The notes: generated by a model not told the origin, from the sequence alone. A stretch of 64,000 bases of DNA from Agromyces archimandritae (GCF_018024495.1 NZ_CP071696.1:1488001-1552000); one strand, 5' to 3'. Shown: positions 7,800 through 16,136, counted from the stretch's first letter. A program made the numbers and translations.

Positions 7800-9068
7800 T
7801 CACGGGCCGAGAAGCGCGAGCGGAACGACGGCCACGCCGTCTCTGCGGCGATACGCGTACTCGCCCGTCGTGACCACGACCCGGTCGACGACACGATCGC
7901 CCAGCTGCTCCTGCAACCAATTCAGATGCCGCACATCCTGATCCGAGACCGTCGCCGCGAGCTTGACCTCGATCGCAAGGACCCGCCTCCCCCGCCCCTC
8001 CACGATGAGATCGATCTCACGCGAAGTGTCGTGCAAACGCAGGTGACCGACCGAGGCGTCGCAGGCGTCCGCATAGACGCGCACCGACTGGGTCACCAAT
8101 GACTCGAACAGGGCTCCGAGCCAGGTTCCGGTCGCCCCGACACGCTCCCCCGCACCCCGGAGGAGATCGGCGGCATCGATGTCGGCAGATCGTGCGGCGA
8201 GCGCCGGATCGACCAAGTGGTGTTTCGGGCGCTTCGCGAGCCGCCGGAGAGGCGAGAACGAGGGAAGCCACGCCGGTACGGGATCGAGCACGAAGATGCG
8301 CTGCAAGTAGTCGCGGTACTGGTCGACGGTCTGGCGAGCGGGTTTCTCGACGTCTCCTGCCGTCGCCGCGTCGAGAATCGCCGTGTATGAGGCATCGGTC
8401 GACGTTGCCGCTCCGTACGCGGCGAGCCATTTCATCAGTGTCGCGGGGAGGCGGACCGCCATCCCGTTGTCGGGAAGGTCGCGATCGACGATGCGTGCGA
8501 GATAGCTGTCGAGCTGTATCGTCCTCGCACGCTCGGGGAGGTCGCGGATGCCCGGGAAGCCGGAGCGAACGATCTCCTCCGTATAGTCGGCCAGGGTGAG
8601 GTTCGTGCTTCCCCGTATTTCCGGGCGTCCGCCTCCGAGTAACTCTCGAACGGATACGACGGGAGTCTCGAGTGCGCGTTCGGAGAACGCGAGAGGACGC
8701 ATGACGAGTCGCACGATGCGACCTGCTCCCGAGTGGATGCGGGTGCCCGGTGCGACCGTGGACGACCCGGCGAGCAGGAAGCGCCCACCGGTGCGGTCTG
8801 CGTCGACAGCGCGGCGCACTTGGTCCCACACCGGCGGGAGGAGCTGCCACTCGTCGATGAAGACCGGTGGCGTGGCGACATCGACAAGGTCGAGATCCGC
8901 TTCCACGAGTTCGAGTTCGCGAGGGCGATCCAAGGCGAAGGTCGTCTCGGCTCGCGCACGCCCGGTCGCGGTCTTCCCGACGCCCTTTGCTCCCTCCAAG
9001 GCAATCGCGGCAAGGTCGGGGAACAGCTCGTCGAGCGTGCCGTCGAGGATCCTTCGCTGGTAGGCCAC
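7800..9068 (-). CDS. ATP-binding protein, AAA_14 + DUF4143
   Basis: 422 residues. The Walker A is GAKGVGKT (residues 26-33) and a Walker B-like strand is VFIDEW near 68. A DUF4143-type C-terminal half follows (SGFPGIRDLPERARTIQLDS and LGALFESLVTQSVRVYAD). The tail REIDLIV...AIEVK resembles a PD-(D/E)XK nuclease core. Start is GTG; a minus-strand TAGGTT lies 6 nt before it, so the mRNA may be leaderless. That hexamer overlaps the first of four 23-bp repeats, which suggests tight control, perhaps by the protein itself. The biological role of these ATPases is unclear. Confidence 0.85.
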   Translation of the reverse strand: MAYQRRILDGTLDELFPDLAAIALEGAKGVGKTATGRARAETTFALDRPRELELVEADLDLVDVATPPVFIDEWQLLPPVWDQVRRAVDADRTGGRFLLAGSSTVAPGTRIHSGAGRIVRLVMRPLAFSERALETPVVSVRELLGGGRPEIRGSTNLTLADYTEEIVRSGFPGIRDLPERARTIQLDSYLARIVDRDLPDNGMAVRLPATLMKWLAAYGAATSTDASYTAILDAATAGDVEKPARQTVDQYRDYLQRIFVLDPVPAWLPSFSPLRRLAKRPKHHLVDPALAARSADIDAADLLRGAGERVGATGTWLGALFESLVTQSVRVYADACDASVGHLRLHDTSREIDLIVEGRGRRVLAIEVKLAATVSDQDVRHLNWLQEQLGDRVVDRVVVTTGEYAYRRRDGVAVVPLALLGP

Positions 9069-9077
9069 AGTCTCAAC

Positions 9078-9160
9078 CTAACAAATTTCGGACTTTCTAT
9101 CTAACAAATTTCGGTATCTGAACCTCACAAATTTCGGAGCCCGAATCTCACAAATTTCGG
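9078..9160. promoter_or_regulatory. Four iteron-like repeats, exact 23-bp period
   Basis: ACAAATTTCGG occurs at 9081, 9104, 9127 and 9150, each exactly 23 bp apart, preceded by CTA or CTC. The array is AT-rich in a very GC-rich neighbourhood and fills the gap between the aminotransferase stop and the DUF4143 gene. The first unit overlaps the predicted -10 of the DUF4143 gene. The sequence shows the repeats; operator function is inferred. Confidence 0.8.
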
Positions 9161-9163
9161 TCG

Positions 9164-10498
9164 CTACGCACGCGCCCAGTCGGTGGATCCGAGCACCTCG
9201 TCGAACACGGCGATCGCCTCGTCGACCTCCTCGGCGGTGACGATGCACGGCGGCACGAAGTGGATGCGGTTCTCGGCGGTGAAGGGCAGCACGCCGCGGT
9301 CGACGAGGGCCGCCTTGATGCGGGCGATCGTCGATGCCGGCACCGGTTCGCGGGTGGCGCGGTCGACGACGAACTCGATGGCCCAGAACACGCCCTCGCC
9401 GCGCACCTCCCCGATGACGGCGTGGCGGTCGGCGAGCGCCGCGAGGCCGGGCGCGATGGCCTCGGCGCCGATGCGGCGGGCGTTGTCGACGATGCCCTCC
9501 GATTCCATCGCGTCGAGGGCGGCGACGATCGAGGCCATCGCGAGCGGATGCCCCGAGTACGTCAGCCCGCCCGGGAACACGCGCTCGTCGAACGTCGCCG
9601 CGACCTGCTCCGACACGATCACGCCGCCCACCGGCACGTACCCCGAGTTCACGCCCTTCGCGAAGGTGATGAGGTCGGGGCGCACGTCGTAGCCGTCGAG
9701 GGCGAGCCAGCGGCCGGTGCGGCCGAAGCCGCACATGACCTCGTCGAGGATGAGGAGGATGCCGTGCCGGTCGCAGAGCTCCCGGACGCCGGCGAGATAG
9801 CCGGGCGGCGGCACGAGGATGCCCGCGGTGCCCGGCACGGTCTCGAGGAGGACGGCGGCGATGGATGCCGGGCCCTCCGCCTCGATCACGCGCGACAGGT
9901 GCCTGAGGGCGCGCTCGGCCTCCTGCTCGGGGCTCGTCGCCCAGAACTCGCTGCGGTACAAGTAGGGGCCGAAGAAGTGCACGTGCCCGCGCGCGAACTC
10001 GTTCGGGATGCGCCGCCAGTCGCCGGTCGCGACGATCGCGGCGCCCGTGTTGCCGTGGTACGAGCGGTACGTGGAGAGGATCTTGTCGCGGCCCGTGTGG
10101 AGCCGGGCCATGCGGATCGCGTTCTCGACGGCATCCGCACCCCCGTTCGTGAAGAACACCTTCTGGAAGCCGGCAGGCGCATGCGAGACGATGCGGCGGG
10201 CCGCCTCGCCGCGGGCGAGGTTCACGGTCGCCGGGGCGACGGTCGTCAGCAGTTCGGCCTGCTCGCGGATCGCGGAGACGACCGAGGGGTGCTGGTGACC
10301 GATGTTCGTGTTAACCATCTGGCTCGAGACGTCGAGCCACTCGCGGCCGGCGTGATCCCACACGCGGCAGCCGCGGCCGCTGGCGATCACGAGCGAGGGG
10401 TGCTGCGCCTGCGCCGACCAGGAGTGGAAGACGTGCGCGTCGAGCTCGCGGGCCCGGGCGTCGAGATCGGCGGAGAGGTCGGCGGGGTTCTGCGTCAT
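9164..10498 (-). CDS. Class III PLP-dependent aminotransferase
   Basis: 444 residues. The cofactor-binding Lys is in ITFAKGVNSGYVPVGG; other landmarks are TNGGADAVENAIRMAR (near residue 115), YRSYHGNTGAAI and LLILDEVMCGFGRTG. It resembles omega-amino acid:pyruvate/aspartate aminotransferase-family enzymes. ATG at 10498 follows CAGACT by 6 nt on the coding strand, so it may be leaderless. It is divergent from the F420-0 type ABC operon; no functional link is evident. Confidence 0.87.
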   Translation of the reverse strand: MTQNPADLSADLDARARELDAHVFHSWSAQAQHPSLVIASGRGCRVWDHAGREWLDVSSQMVNTNIGHQHPSVVSAIREQAELLTTVAPATVNLARGEAARRIVSHAPAGFQKVFFTNGGADAVENAIRMARLHTGRDKILSTYRSYHGNTGAAIVATGDWRRIPNEFARGHVHFFGPYLYRSEFWATSPEQEAERALRHLSRVIEAEGPASIAAVLLETVPGTAGILVPPPGYLAGVRELCDRHGILLILDEVMCGFGRTGRWLALDGYDVRPDLITFAKGVNSGYVPVGGVIVSEQVAATFDERVFPGGLTYSGHPLAMASIVAALDAMESEGIVDNARRIGAEAIAPGLAALADRHAVIGEVRGEGVFWAIEFVVDRATREPVPASTIARIKAALVDRGVLPFTAENRIHFVPPCIVTAEEVDEAIAVFDEVLGSTDWARA

Positions 10499-10679
10499 GC
10501 GCCCAGTCTGGCGGGTTCGCGCGACGGGGTGGATGCGCACCGCGCGGAGTAGGCTGGCAGGACGAGACCGCCGGTCGGATTTGACCGGATGCGACGGCCT
10601 GGATTTGGGCCGCAGGTCACGCATACCGTCCGTTTTCCGCGTGCCCGGATCGCCCGGCGCGCCCGTTCCGGAGGTCTCG

Positions 10680-11717
10680 TTGACCCGTCGTCCCATTCGC
10701 CCCGTCATGTTCCGGGGCGCCCCGGCATCCACTCGTCGTGCCGGCCGCCGCACCGCATCCGCCGCCGTCGCCGGCCTCGCCGTGCTCGCTCTCGCCGCCT
10801 GTGCGCCCGCCACCGCCGACGCCCCCGAGGCTTCGGATGCCGGCCCGCTCACGATCGACAACTGCGGGTTCGAGGCGAGCTTCGACGCCGCCCCCGAGCG
10901 GGTCCTCGCGATCAAGTCGACCTCGATCGAGATGCTCCTCGCGCTCGGCCTCGAAGACCGCATCGTGGGCACCGCGTTCTCCGACGGGCCGGCCGCCGAG
11001 GAGTGGGCCGACGCCGCCGCGAAACTGCCCGTGGTCTCCGACAAGGTGCCCGGGCAGGAGGCGACGCTCGAACTCGAACCCGACCTCGTCTACGCCGGCT
11101 GGGAGTCGAACCTCTCGGCCGAAGGCGCCGGCGAACGCGCCGACCTCGCAGACCTCGGCATCGCCAGCTACGTGTCGCCGGCCGCCTGCCAGGAGGAGGG
11201 TTACCAGCCCGACCCGTTCACCTGGGAGCACCTGTGGGACGAGATCGGCGAGGTCGGCTCGATCTTCGACGCCGACGACGCCGCCGACGGGCTCGTCGAA
11301 CGTCTGCAGGGCGAGCTCGACGCGATCCGCCCTGACGACCGCGGCCTCAGCGCCCTGTGGTTCTCGAGCGGCACCGACTCCGCATTCGTCGGCGCCGGCA
11401 TCGGAGCCCCGCAGCTCATCATGGACTCGGCCGGCCTCGAGAACGTCGCCGCCGACGAGCACGACACCTGGACCGGCTACAGCTGGGAGGCCGTCGCCGA
11501 CGCGAACCCCGACGTGATCATCCTCATCGATTCCGCCTGGGGCACGACCGAACGCAAGATCGGCCAGCTCGAGTCGAATCCGGCGACCGCCGCCCTGCCG
11601 GCCGTGCAGGAGGGGCGCTACCTCGTGCTGCCGTTCCCCACCGGCGAGGCGGGCGTGCGCAACGTCGAAGCCGTCGCCTCGCTCGTCGACCAGCTCGGAG
11701 AGCTCGACCTCGGATGA
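10680..11717 (+). CDS. ABC transporter substrate-binding lipoprotein, proposed F420-0 importer
   Basis: 345 residues. The start is TTG at 10680 with GGAGG just upstream; the signal peptide ends in a lipobox LALAAC. The mature part is a BtuF/FepB-like periplasmic-binding fold (NCGFEASFDAAPERVLAIKS, VVSDKVPGQEATLELEPDLV). The three-gene set with permease and ATPase matches the actinobacterial cassette proposed (TIGR03868/69/73) to import coenzyme F420-0. The presence of cofE and an F420-dependent dehydrogenase 5 kb away supports this. Iron-siderophore or cobamide uptake is the alternative. TAGGCT at 10549-10554 may be the -10, leaving a ~119-nt leader with a CCGGTC/GACCGG stem. Confidence 0.75.
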   Translation: MTRRPIRPVMFRGAPASTRRAGRRTASAAVAGLAVLALAACAPATADAPEASDAGPLTIDNCGFEASFDAAPERVLAIKSTSIEMLLALGLEDRIVGTAFSDGPAAEEWADAAAKLPVVSDKVPGQEATLELEPDLVYAGWESNLSAEGAGERADLADLGIASYVSPAACQEEGYQPDPFTWEHLWDEIGEVGSIFDADDAADGLVERLQGELDAIRPDDRGLSALWFSSGTDSAFVGAGIGAPQLIMDSAGLENVAADEHDTWTGYSWEAVADANPDVIILIDSAWGTTERKIGQLESNPATAALPAVQEGRYLVLPFPTGEAGVRNVEAVASLVDQLGELDLG

Positions 11718-11833
11718 CCGTCGAGCGCCGGGTGCGGATGCCGGGGGGCGCTGCCCCCGCGGCGGGCGCGCCCGCACCCGGCGCACCCGCACCCGCACCC
11801 GCCCCCGCCCCCAGCGCACCCGCCCTGATTTCG

Positions 11834-11904
11834 GTTCCGGGGTCAAATCCCGCCACAATTCCGGGCAAATCGGTGATTCGGTGGCGGGATTTGACCCCCG
11901 GAAC
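11834..11904. repeat. Palindromic element A, copy 1 (71 bp)
   Basis: The left arm begins GTTCCGGGGTC and the right arm is TGGCGGGATTTGACCCCCGG plus AAC. It is 1 bp shorter than the three other copies because its G-run has four G's rather than five (or C3G4 in copy 4). It sits at the junction between the substrate-binding protein and the permease, and its right arm carries the only GTG start available in the permease frame. Confidence 0.85.
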
Positions 11905-13062
11905 AGCGGGGGGAGCGCGGGAAGCGGCGATGCGAGCGGGAGCGGGCGCGCCAGGGCATCCACACCCCGAAGCGGCGCACCCGCGGCATCCGCACCCCGT
12001 GCCGGCGCACCCGCGGCATCCACACCCCGAAGCGGCGCGGCATCCGCACCCCGCCGCGGCCTGCGCGTCGGGCTCGTCGCCGGCGTGCTCGCGCTGCTGC
12101 TCGCCGCGAGCGTCGTCGTCGCGATCGCGATCGGCCCCGCCGACCTCACGCCCGGCGAGGTATGGCAGAGCTTCCTGGCCCGCCTCGGGCTCGCCGAATC
12201 GCCCCTGTCGACCGTGCGCGAGGCGATCGTGTGGGAGCTGCGGCTGCCGCGCATCCTCACCGCCGCCGCGGTCGGCGCCGGCCTCGCCCTGTGCGGCGCG
12301 ATCATGCAGGCGCTCACGCGCAACCCCCTCGCCGACCCGTACCTGCTCGGGCTGTCGTCGGGCGCATCCGTCGGAGCGGTCATCGTCATCATCCTGGGCG
12401 CGGCCGTCGCGCTGCCGCTCGCCGCGTTCGCCGGCGCGCTGGCCGCGCTCGCGGCGACGCTCGGCCTCGCGAGCGCGTTCGGGGAGATCACTCCGAGCCG
12501 CACGATCCTCGCCGGCCTCGCCGTGTCGAGCGTGCTCGGCGCCCTCACGAGCCTCATCATCTTCTGGTCGGCGACGGGCGACAGCTACCGCGAGATCCTC
12601 GGCTGGCTGCTCGGTTCGCTCGCCGGCGCGCACTGGGATGCGGTGTGGATCGCCGGCGGGGCGCTCCTCGTCGTCGGCGTGCCGCTGCTGTTCAGCGCCG
12701 GAACGCTCGACGCGTTCGCGTTCGGCGACCGGCAGGCGACCGCGCTCGGCGTGCCGGTGACGCAGGTGCGATGGATCCTGCTCGCGGCGACCGCCCTGCT
12801 CACCGGCGCGCTCGTGAGCGTCTCGGGGTCGATCGGGTTCGTCGGGCTCATCCTGCCGCACGCGGTGCGCGCGGTCACCGGGGCGCGGCATCGCGCCCTG
12901 CTGCCGCTCGCGGCGCTCGCCGGCGCCCTGTTCCTCGTCTGGGCCGACACCCTCGCGCGCAGCGTGTTCGACCCGAGGGAGCTGCCCGTCGGCATCGTCA
13001 CGGCGCTCATCGGCGGGCCGGTGTTCGCCCTGCTGCTCGTGCGGAACCGGAGGATCGCGTGA
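11881..13062 (+). CDS. ABC transporter permease, proposed F420-0 importer
   Basis: The FecCD/BtuC-type permease core starts at about residue 60 with many membrane spans; landmarks are RLPRILTAAAVGAGLALCG, LADPYLLGLSSGAS and GSIGFVGLILPHAVR. In this reading the first possible start is GTG 11881, inside palindrome A1, giving a low-complexity Ala/Ser/Pro N-terminus (393 aa). More likely the original start is ATG 11714, overlapping the upstream stop (ATGA). That frame joins the permease frame only if A1 had the usual five G's instead of four. The intact protein would be ~449 aa. Homopolymer sequencing error or a real frameshift cannot be told apart here. Confidence 0.8.
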   Translation: MAGFDPRNSGGSAGSGDASGSGRARASTPRSGAPAASAPRAGAPAASTPRSGAASAPRRGLRVGLVAGVLALLLAASVVVAIAIGPADLTPGEVWQSFLARLGLAESPLSTVREAIVWELRLPRILTAAAVGAGLALCGAIMQALTRNPLADPYLLGLSSGASVGAVIVIILGAAVALPLAAFAGALAALAATLGLASAFGEITPSRTILAGLAVSSVLGALTSLIIFWSATGDSYREILGWLLGSLAGAHWDAVWIAGGALLVVGVPLLFSAGTLDAFAFGDRQATALGVPVTQVRWILLAATALLTGALVSVSGSIGFVGLILPHAVRAVTGARHRALLPLAALAGALFLVWADTLARSVFDPRELPVGIVTALIGGPVFALLLVRNRRIA

Positions 13063-14063
13063 GCGGGCGGGCCGACGGCGGCCGGCGCGGAGTGGATGCC
13101 GCGGGCGGCGCAGCCCGGGTGGATGCCGCTGGACCCGGTGCTGCCGGGGTGGATGCTGCGGGACCCGGTGCTGCCGGGCGTCCGGCTGAGCAGTCGGGTT
13201 CCGTTCCGGGGGTCATTTCCCGCCATCAGAATGCGGAATCGCGCGGAACCGTGGCGGGATTCGACCCCCGGAACGGTTCGAGCGGGAGCGCAGGCGGGCT
13301 GCGCATCGACCGGCTCGCGTTCGCCCGTGAGGGGCGGCTCATCATCGACGGCATCGACGCGACCGTGCCGGTGGGCGCGTTCGGCGCGGTCGTCGGGCCG
13401 AACGGCGCCGGCAAGTCGACGCTGCTGCACCTCGTCGCGGGCATCGAGCGGGCGGATGCCGGGGCGCTCTCGCTCGGCGGCGACGCCCTGGGCCGCATGC
13501 GCCGGCGGGAGCGCGCCCGCCGCATCGCGATCGCCGAACAGCAGACCGACGGCGACGTCGACCTCACCGTGCGCGAGGTCGTGCTGCTCGGGCGCACCCC
13601 GCACATCCCGGTGCTCGGCGCCCCGTCTTCCCGCGATCACGACGTCGTCGCGCAGTCCCTCGCGGCGGCGGGCGCGGCTCCGTTCGCCGAGCGGCGGTTC
13701 CGCACCCTCTCGGGCGGCGAGCGCCAGCGGGTCGTGCTCGCCCGCGCCCTCGCGCAGGAACCCGCGCTGCTGCTCCTCGACGAACCCACCAATCACCTCG
13801 ACGTGCGGGCGCAGCTCGACGCCCTCGAGGTGCTCGCCGAGCTCGCCCGCGGCGGGCTCACCGTGCTCGCCGCACTGCACGACCTGAACCTCGCCGCCGC
13901 CTACGCCGACCACCTCATCGTGCTCGCCGACGGCCGCGTGGTCGCGGCCGGGGCTCCGGATGCCGTGCTGACGCCCGAGCTCATCGGCGCCGTCTACGGG
14001 GTGCGCGCCGCCGTGACGACGCACCCGATCACCGGGCGCCCGCTCATCGCGTTCGCGCCGTAG
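13059..14063 (+). CDS. ABC transporter ATPase, proposed F420-0 importer
   Basis: GTG at 13059 overlaps the permease stop (GTGA). The 334-residue product has a typical iron/B12-type ATPase domain from about residue 85: Walker A GPNGAGKST, signature LSGGERQRV, Walker B LLLLDEPTNHLD, and the H-loop in LAALHDLNLA. The first ~85 residues are unusual: repeats of VDAAGPGAAG built on the GTGGATGC word, then palindrome A2 read in frame as VPGVISRH...VAGFDPRN. Homologous ATPases lack this extension; a later unannotated start is possible, but none with a good ribosome site was seen. Confidence 0.83.
   Translation: MSGRADGGRRGVDAAGGAARVDAAGPGAAGVDAAGPGAAGRPAEQSGSVPGVISRHQNAESRGTVAGFDPRNGSSGSAGGLRIDRLAFAREGRLIIDGIDATVPVGAFGAVVGPNGAGKSTLLHLVAGIERADAGALSLGGDALGRMRRRERARRIAIAEQQTDGDVDLTVREVVLLGRTPHIPVLGAPSSRDHDVVAQSLAAAGAAPFAERRFRTLSGGERQRVVLARALAQEPALLLLDEPTNHLDVRAQLDALEVLAELARGGLTVLAALHDLNLAAAYADHLIVLADGRVVAAGAPDAVLTPELIGAVYGVRAAVTTHPITGRPLIAFAP
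13203..13274. repeat. Palindromic element A, copy 2 (72 bp), in frame in ATPase gene
   Basis: Arms begin GTTCCGGGGGTC and end GACCCCCGGAAC; about 23 bp at each end pair, around a variable centre. The copy lies inside the N-terminal coding region of the transporter ATPase and is translated as VPGVISRH...AGFDPRN without disturbing the frame. Confidence 0.88.
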
Positions 14064-14132
14064 GGCGGGCTCGGCGCCCGGATGCACCCACGAGCGAATG
14101 GCTCAGCATGCGGCGAGCTGCAATGCCCGGCC

Positions 14133-14615
14133 TCAGCCGACCCCGGCGAGGCGGAGCAGCGCGGTCGTCGCCGCAGCGGCGACGATGACGATCGCGAGGG
14201 GCCAGCGGAGCATCGCGCAGACGGCGCCGACGGCGACACCCGCGATGCGGGCCCACCCGGCGGGCTCGGCGCCGTCGAAGACCGCCCCGGTGAGGGCGAC
14301 CGCGGCGAGCAGCACGACGACCACGAGGTCGCTGCGCCGGAGCCGCGCGGGCGTCGCGTCGGTCTCGGGGGTGGATGCCGGAGCGCCGCCGCGCAGGTCG
14401 GGCGCGGATGCCGGGGCGCCGCCGGGAAGGGGCGGCGCCGGAACGGCGGCGGCATCGCCGGTGGATGCCGGTGCGCTCCCGCCTCGGGCCGTGCCCTGCG
14501 CACCCACGGCGAGCCGCTTCGCACGGCGCCGACCGGCGAGCAGGCCGATGAGGCGGGTGGCGTAGGTGCCGACGGCGAGCATGGCGACGCCGACGAGGAG
14601 CATCGGGTCAGGCAT
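14133..14615 (-). CDS. azlD: AzlD-family protein (branched-chain amino acid exporter subunit)
   Basis: 160 residues with AzlD-type membrane helices: GVAMLAVGTYATRLIGLLAG at the start and LVVVVLLAAVALTGAVFDG plus a last helix at the end. AzlD is normally ~100 residues. The excess is a ~55-residue Ala/Pro/Gly-rich insert between the first and second helices, rich in GGATGCC/GCATCC words. ATG at 14615 overlaps the azlC stop by 8 bp. With AzlC it should export branched-chain amino acids. Confidence 0.8.
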   Translation of the reverse strand: MPDPMLLVGVAMLAVGTYATRLIGLLAGRRRAKRLAVGAQGTARGGSAPASTGDAAAVPAPPLPGGAPASAPDLRGGAPASTPETDATPARLRRSDLVVVVLLAAVALTGAVFDGAEPAGWARIAGVAVGAVCAMLRWPLAIVIVAAAATTALLRLAGVG

Positions 14616-15465
14616 CCGCGCTCCCGTCGGAGCGGCGATCCGAAGCGTTCCGGGGGTCGTTTCCTGCCAACTTCTCGCGCGAATCGGCGGAATCGTGACG
14701 GGATTCGACCCCCGGAACAATGGAGAGGGGCCCTGGGGCGCGGTTCACGGGGCCGCGGGCGGCGGCCGCGCGGCGACGCATGAGTGCGGCGAGCCAGGGC
14801 ATCCCGAGCCCGAGGAGGGCGAGCACCGACGCGACGCCGGGCGCGACGAAGGGCGTGGCGGCCAGGGCGATCGCGCCGCCGGCGAGCATTGCCGCGAGGG
14901 CGCGGCGGTCGCGGGCGGCGGGCAGCACCATGGCGACGAGGATCGCGGGCAGGGCGGCGTCGAGGCCGAGCACGTGCGGGTCGACGACGGCGCCGAGGAG
15001 GGCTCCGGCGATCGCGCCGAGCGGCCACACGATGAGGATCGCGAGGCCCGCGGCCCAGAACGCGGCCCGGCGGCGCGGCACCCCGGTGCGGTGCTGGGCG
15101 AGGGCGACGGATTCGTCGTTGACGACGTGCGCGGCGAGCGCGAGGCTCGGCCCGCCGCGGAGGAACGCGCCGGCCGAGTAGGCGTAGATGCCGTTGCGGA
15201 CGTTCACGAGGATGCCGGCGAGGGCGGCCACGAGCGGGGCCCCGCCGGCGGCGACGACCGATACGAAGAGGAGTTCGCTCGCGCCGGCGAGCACCGATGC
15301 GGCGACGATGACGACGAGCCAGAGCGGAAAGCCGGCTCCGGCGGCGAGCGCGCCGTACGAGACGGCGACGAGGGCGACCGCCAGGCCGATGCCGGAGGCA
15401 TCGCGCAGGTCGCGGGGGTGGATGCGGCGCGACCCGGCATCCACCGGCGAACGATCGTTTGACAC
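14608..15465 (-). CDS. azlC: AzlC-family branched-chain amino acid exporter
   Basis: About 285 residues; membrane helices with the AzlC landmarks ASELLFVSVVAAGGAP, VNVRNGIYAYSAGAFL and AHVVNDESVALA. GTG 15465 is chosen because a -35 TTGACG, 17-bp spacer and -10 CAGACT place transcription start at this codon; a TTG 36 bp upstream would lie in the -35. The last ~35 residues are encoded by palindrome A3 (VPGVESRH...AGNDPRN) and have no counterpart in AzlC. It is divergent from an XRE-cupin regulator. Confidence 0.83.
   Translation of the reverse strand: MSNDRSPVDAGSRRIHPRDLRDASGIGLAVALVAVSYGALAAGAGFPLWLVVIVAASVLAGASELLFVSVVAAGGAPLVAALAGILVNVRNGIYAYSAGAFLRGGPSLALAAHVVNDESVALAQHRTGVPRRRAAFWAAGLAILIVWPLGAIAGALLGAVVDPHVLGLDAALPAILVAMVLPAARDRRALAAMLAGGAIALAATPFVAPGVASVLALLGLGMPWLAALMRRRAAAARGPVNRAPGPLSIVPGVESRHDSADSREKLAGNDPRNASDRRSDGSADA
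14647..14718. repeat. Palindromic element A, copy 3 (72 bp), in azlC 3' end
   Basis: The same terminal arms as the other copies (GTTCCGGGGGTC ... GACCCCCGGAAC), with an unrelated centre. It is translated on the minus strand as the C-terminal tail of AzlC, in the same peptide register as copy 2. Confidence 0.88.
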
Positions 15466-15501
15466 AGTGAACAGTCTGCGCTCGCTCGAACCGTTCGTCA
15501 A
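15463..15501 (-). promoter_or_regulatory. azlC promoter, leaderless
   Basis: On the minus strand, TTGACG (15496-15501), a 17-bp spacer and CAGACT (15473-15478) are followed by 7 nt and the GTG start. The XRE gene's own -10 (TAGAGT, 15519-15524) lies back to back with it, so one regulator bound between could control both directions. Confidence 0.6.
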
Positions 15502-15531
15502 CCCGAACGGACGTCTTGTAGAGTAGCCGCC

Positions 15532-16080
15532 ATGACGTCACCCGTCGAACGGATCGCGCACGCCCTCCACCGCGAACGCCACCGTGCCGGGATCAGCCTG
15601 TCGGAGCTCGCCCGGCAGGCCGGCGTCTCGAAAGCGACCGTCTCGCAGCTCGAGGCCGGCACCGGCAACCCGAGCGTCGAAACCCTCTGGGCGCTCGCGA
15701 CCGCGCTCGGCGTGCCGTTCTCGGTGCTCGTGGATCCGCCGCCGTCGGACTCGGTGCTCGTCCGCCGCGGCGAACGCAGCCCCATCGCCTCCTCGACCGC
15801 CGCATACTCGGCGACGCTGCTCTCGGCCGGGACGCCCGGCGTGCGCCGAGACCTCTACCTGCTCGAGGGCGAACCGGGCACCCCGCGCGCCTCGATGCCG
15901 CACCCGACCGGCACGGTCGAACACCTCGTGCTCGCCTCCGGCCGCGCCCTCGCCGGGCCGACCGAGACGCCCGCCGAGCTCGAACCCGGCGACTACCTCG
16001 TCTACCGCGGCGACGAACCGCACACCTTCGAGGCCCTGGCGCCCGGCACCCTCGCGGTGCTCGTCAGCGAGCAGAGCTGA
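15532..16080 (+). CDS. XRE-family regulator with cupin domain
   Basis: 182 residues. The helix-turn-helix occupies residues ~8-62 (ISLSELARQAGVSKATVSQL), and a small cupin beta-barrel follows (GTVEHLVLASGRALAG, LEPGDYLVYRGDEPHTFEA). TAGAGT ends 7 nt before the ATG, so the mRNA is probably leaderless. XRE-cupin regulators divergent from azlCD are a common arrangement, and the likely target is the azlCD promoter; the cupin should sense the effector. Confidence 0.88.
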   Translation: MTSPVERIAHALHRERHRAGISLSELARQAGVSKATVSQLEAGTGNPSVETLWALATALGVPFSVLVDPPPSDSVLVRRGERSPIASSTAAYSATLLSAGTPGVRRDLYLLEGEPGTPRASMPHPTGTVEHLVLASGRALAGPTETPAELEPGDYLVYRGDEPHTFEALAPGTLAVLVSEQS

Positions 16081-16136
16081 ACCGGCGCCACCCGGCACCC
16101 GTGGCAGCGCGAATACAGCACCCGACGAATGCTCGC

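Noticed and set aside
10555-10679. A cobalamin riboswitch before the BtuF-like gene
   Set aside because: The leader has short hairpins but no sequence matching the conserved B12-box core could be recognised.
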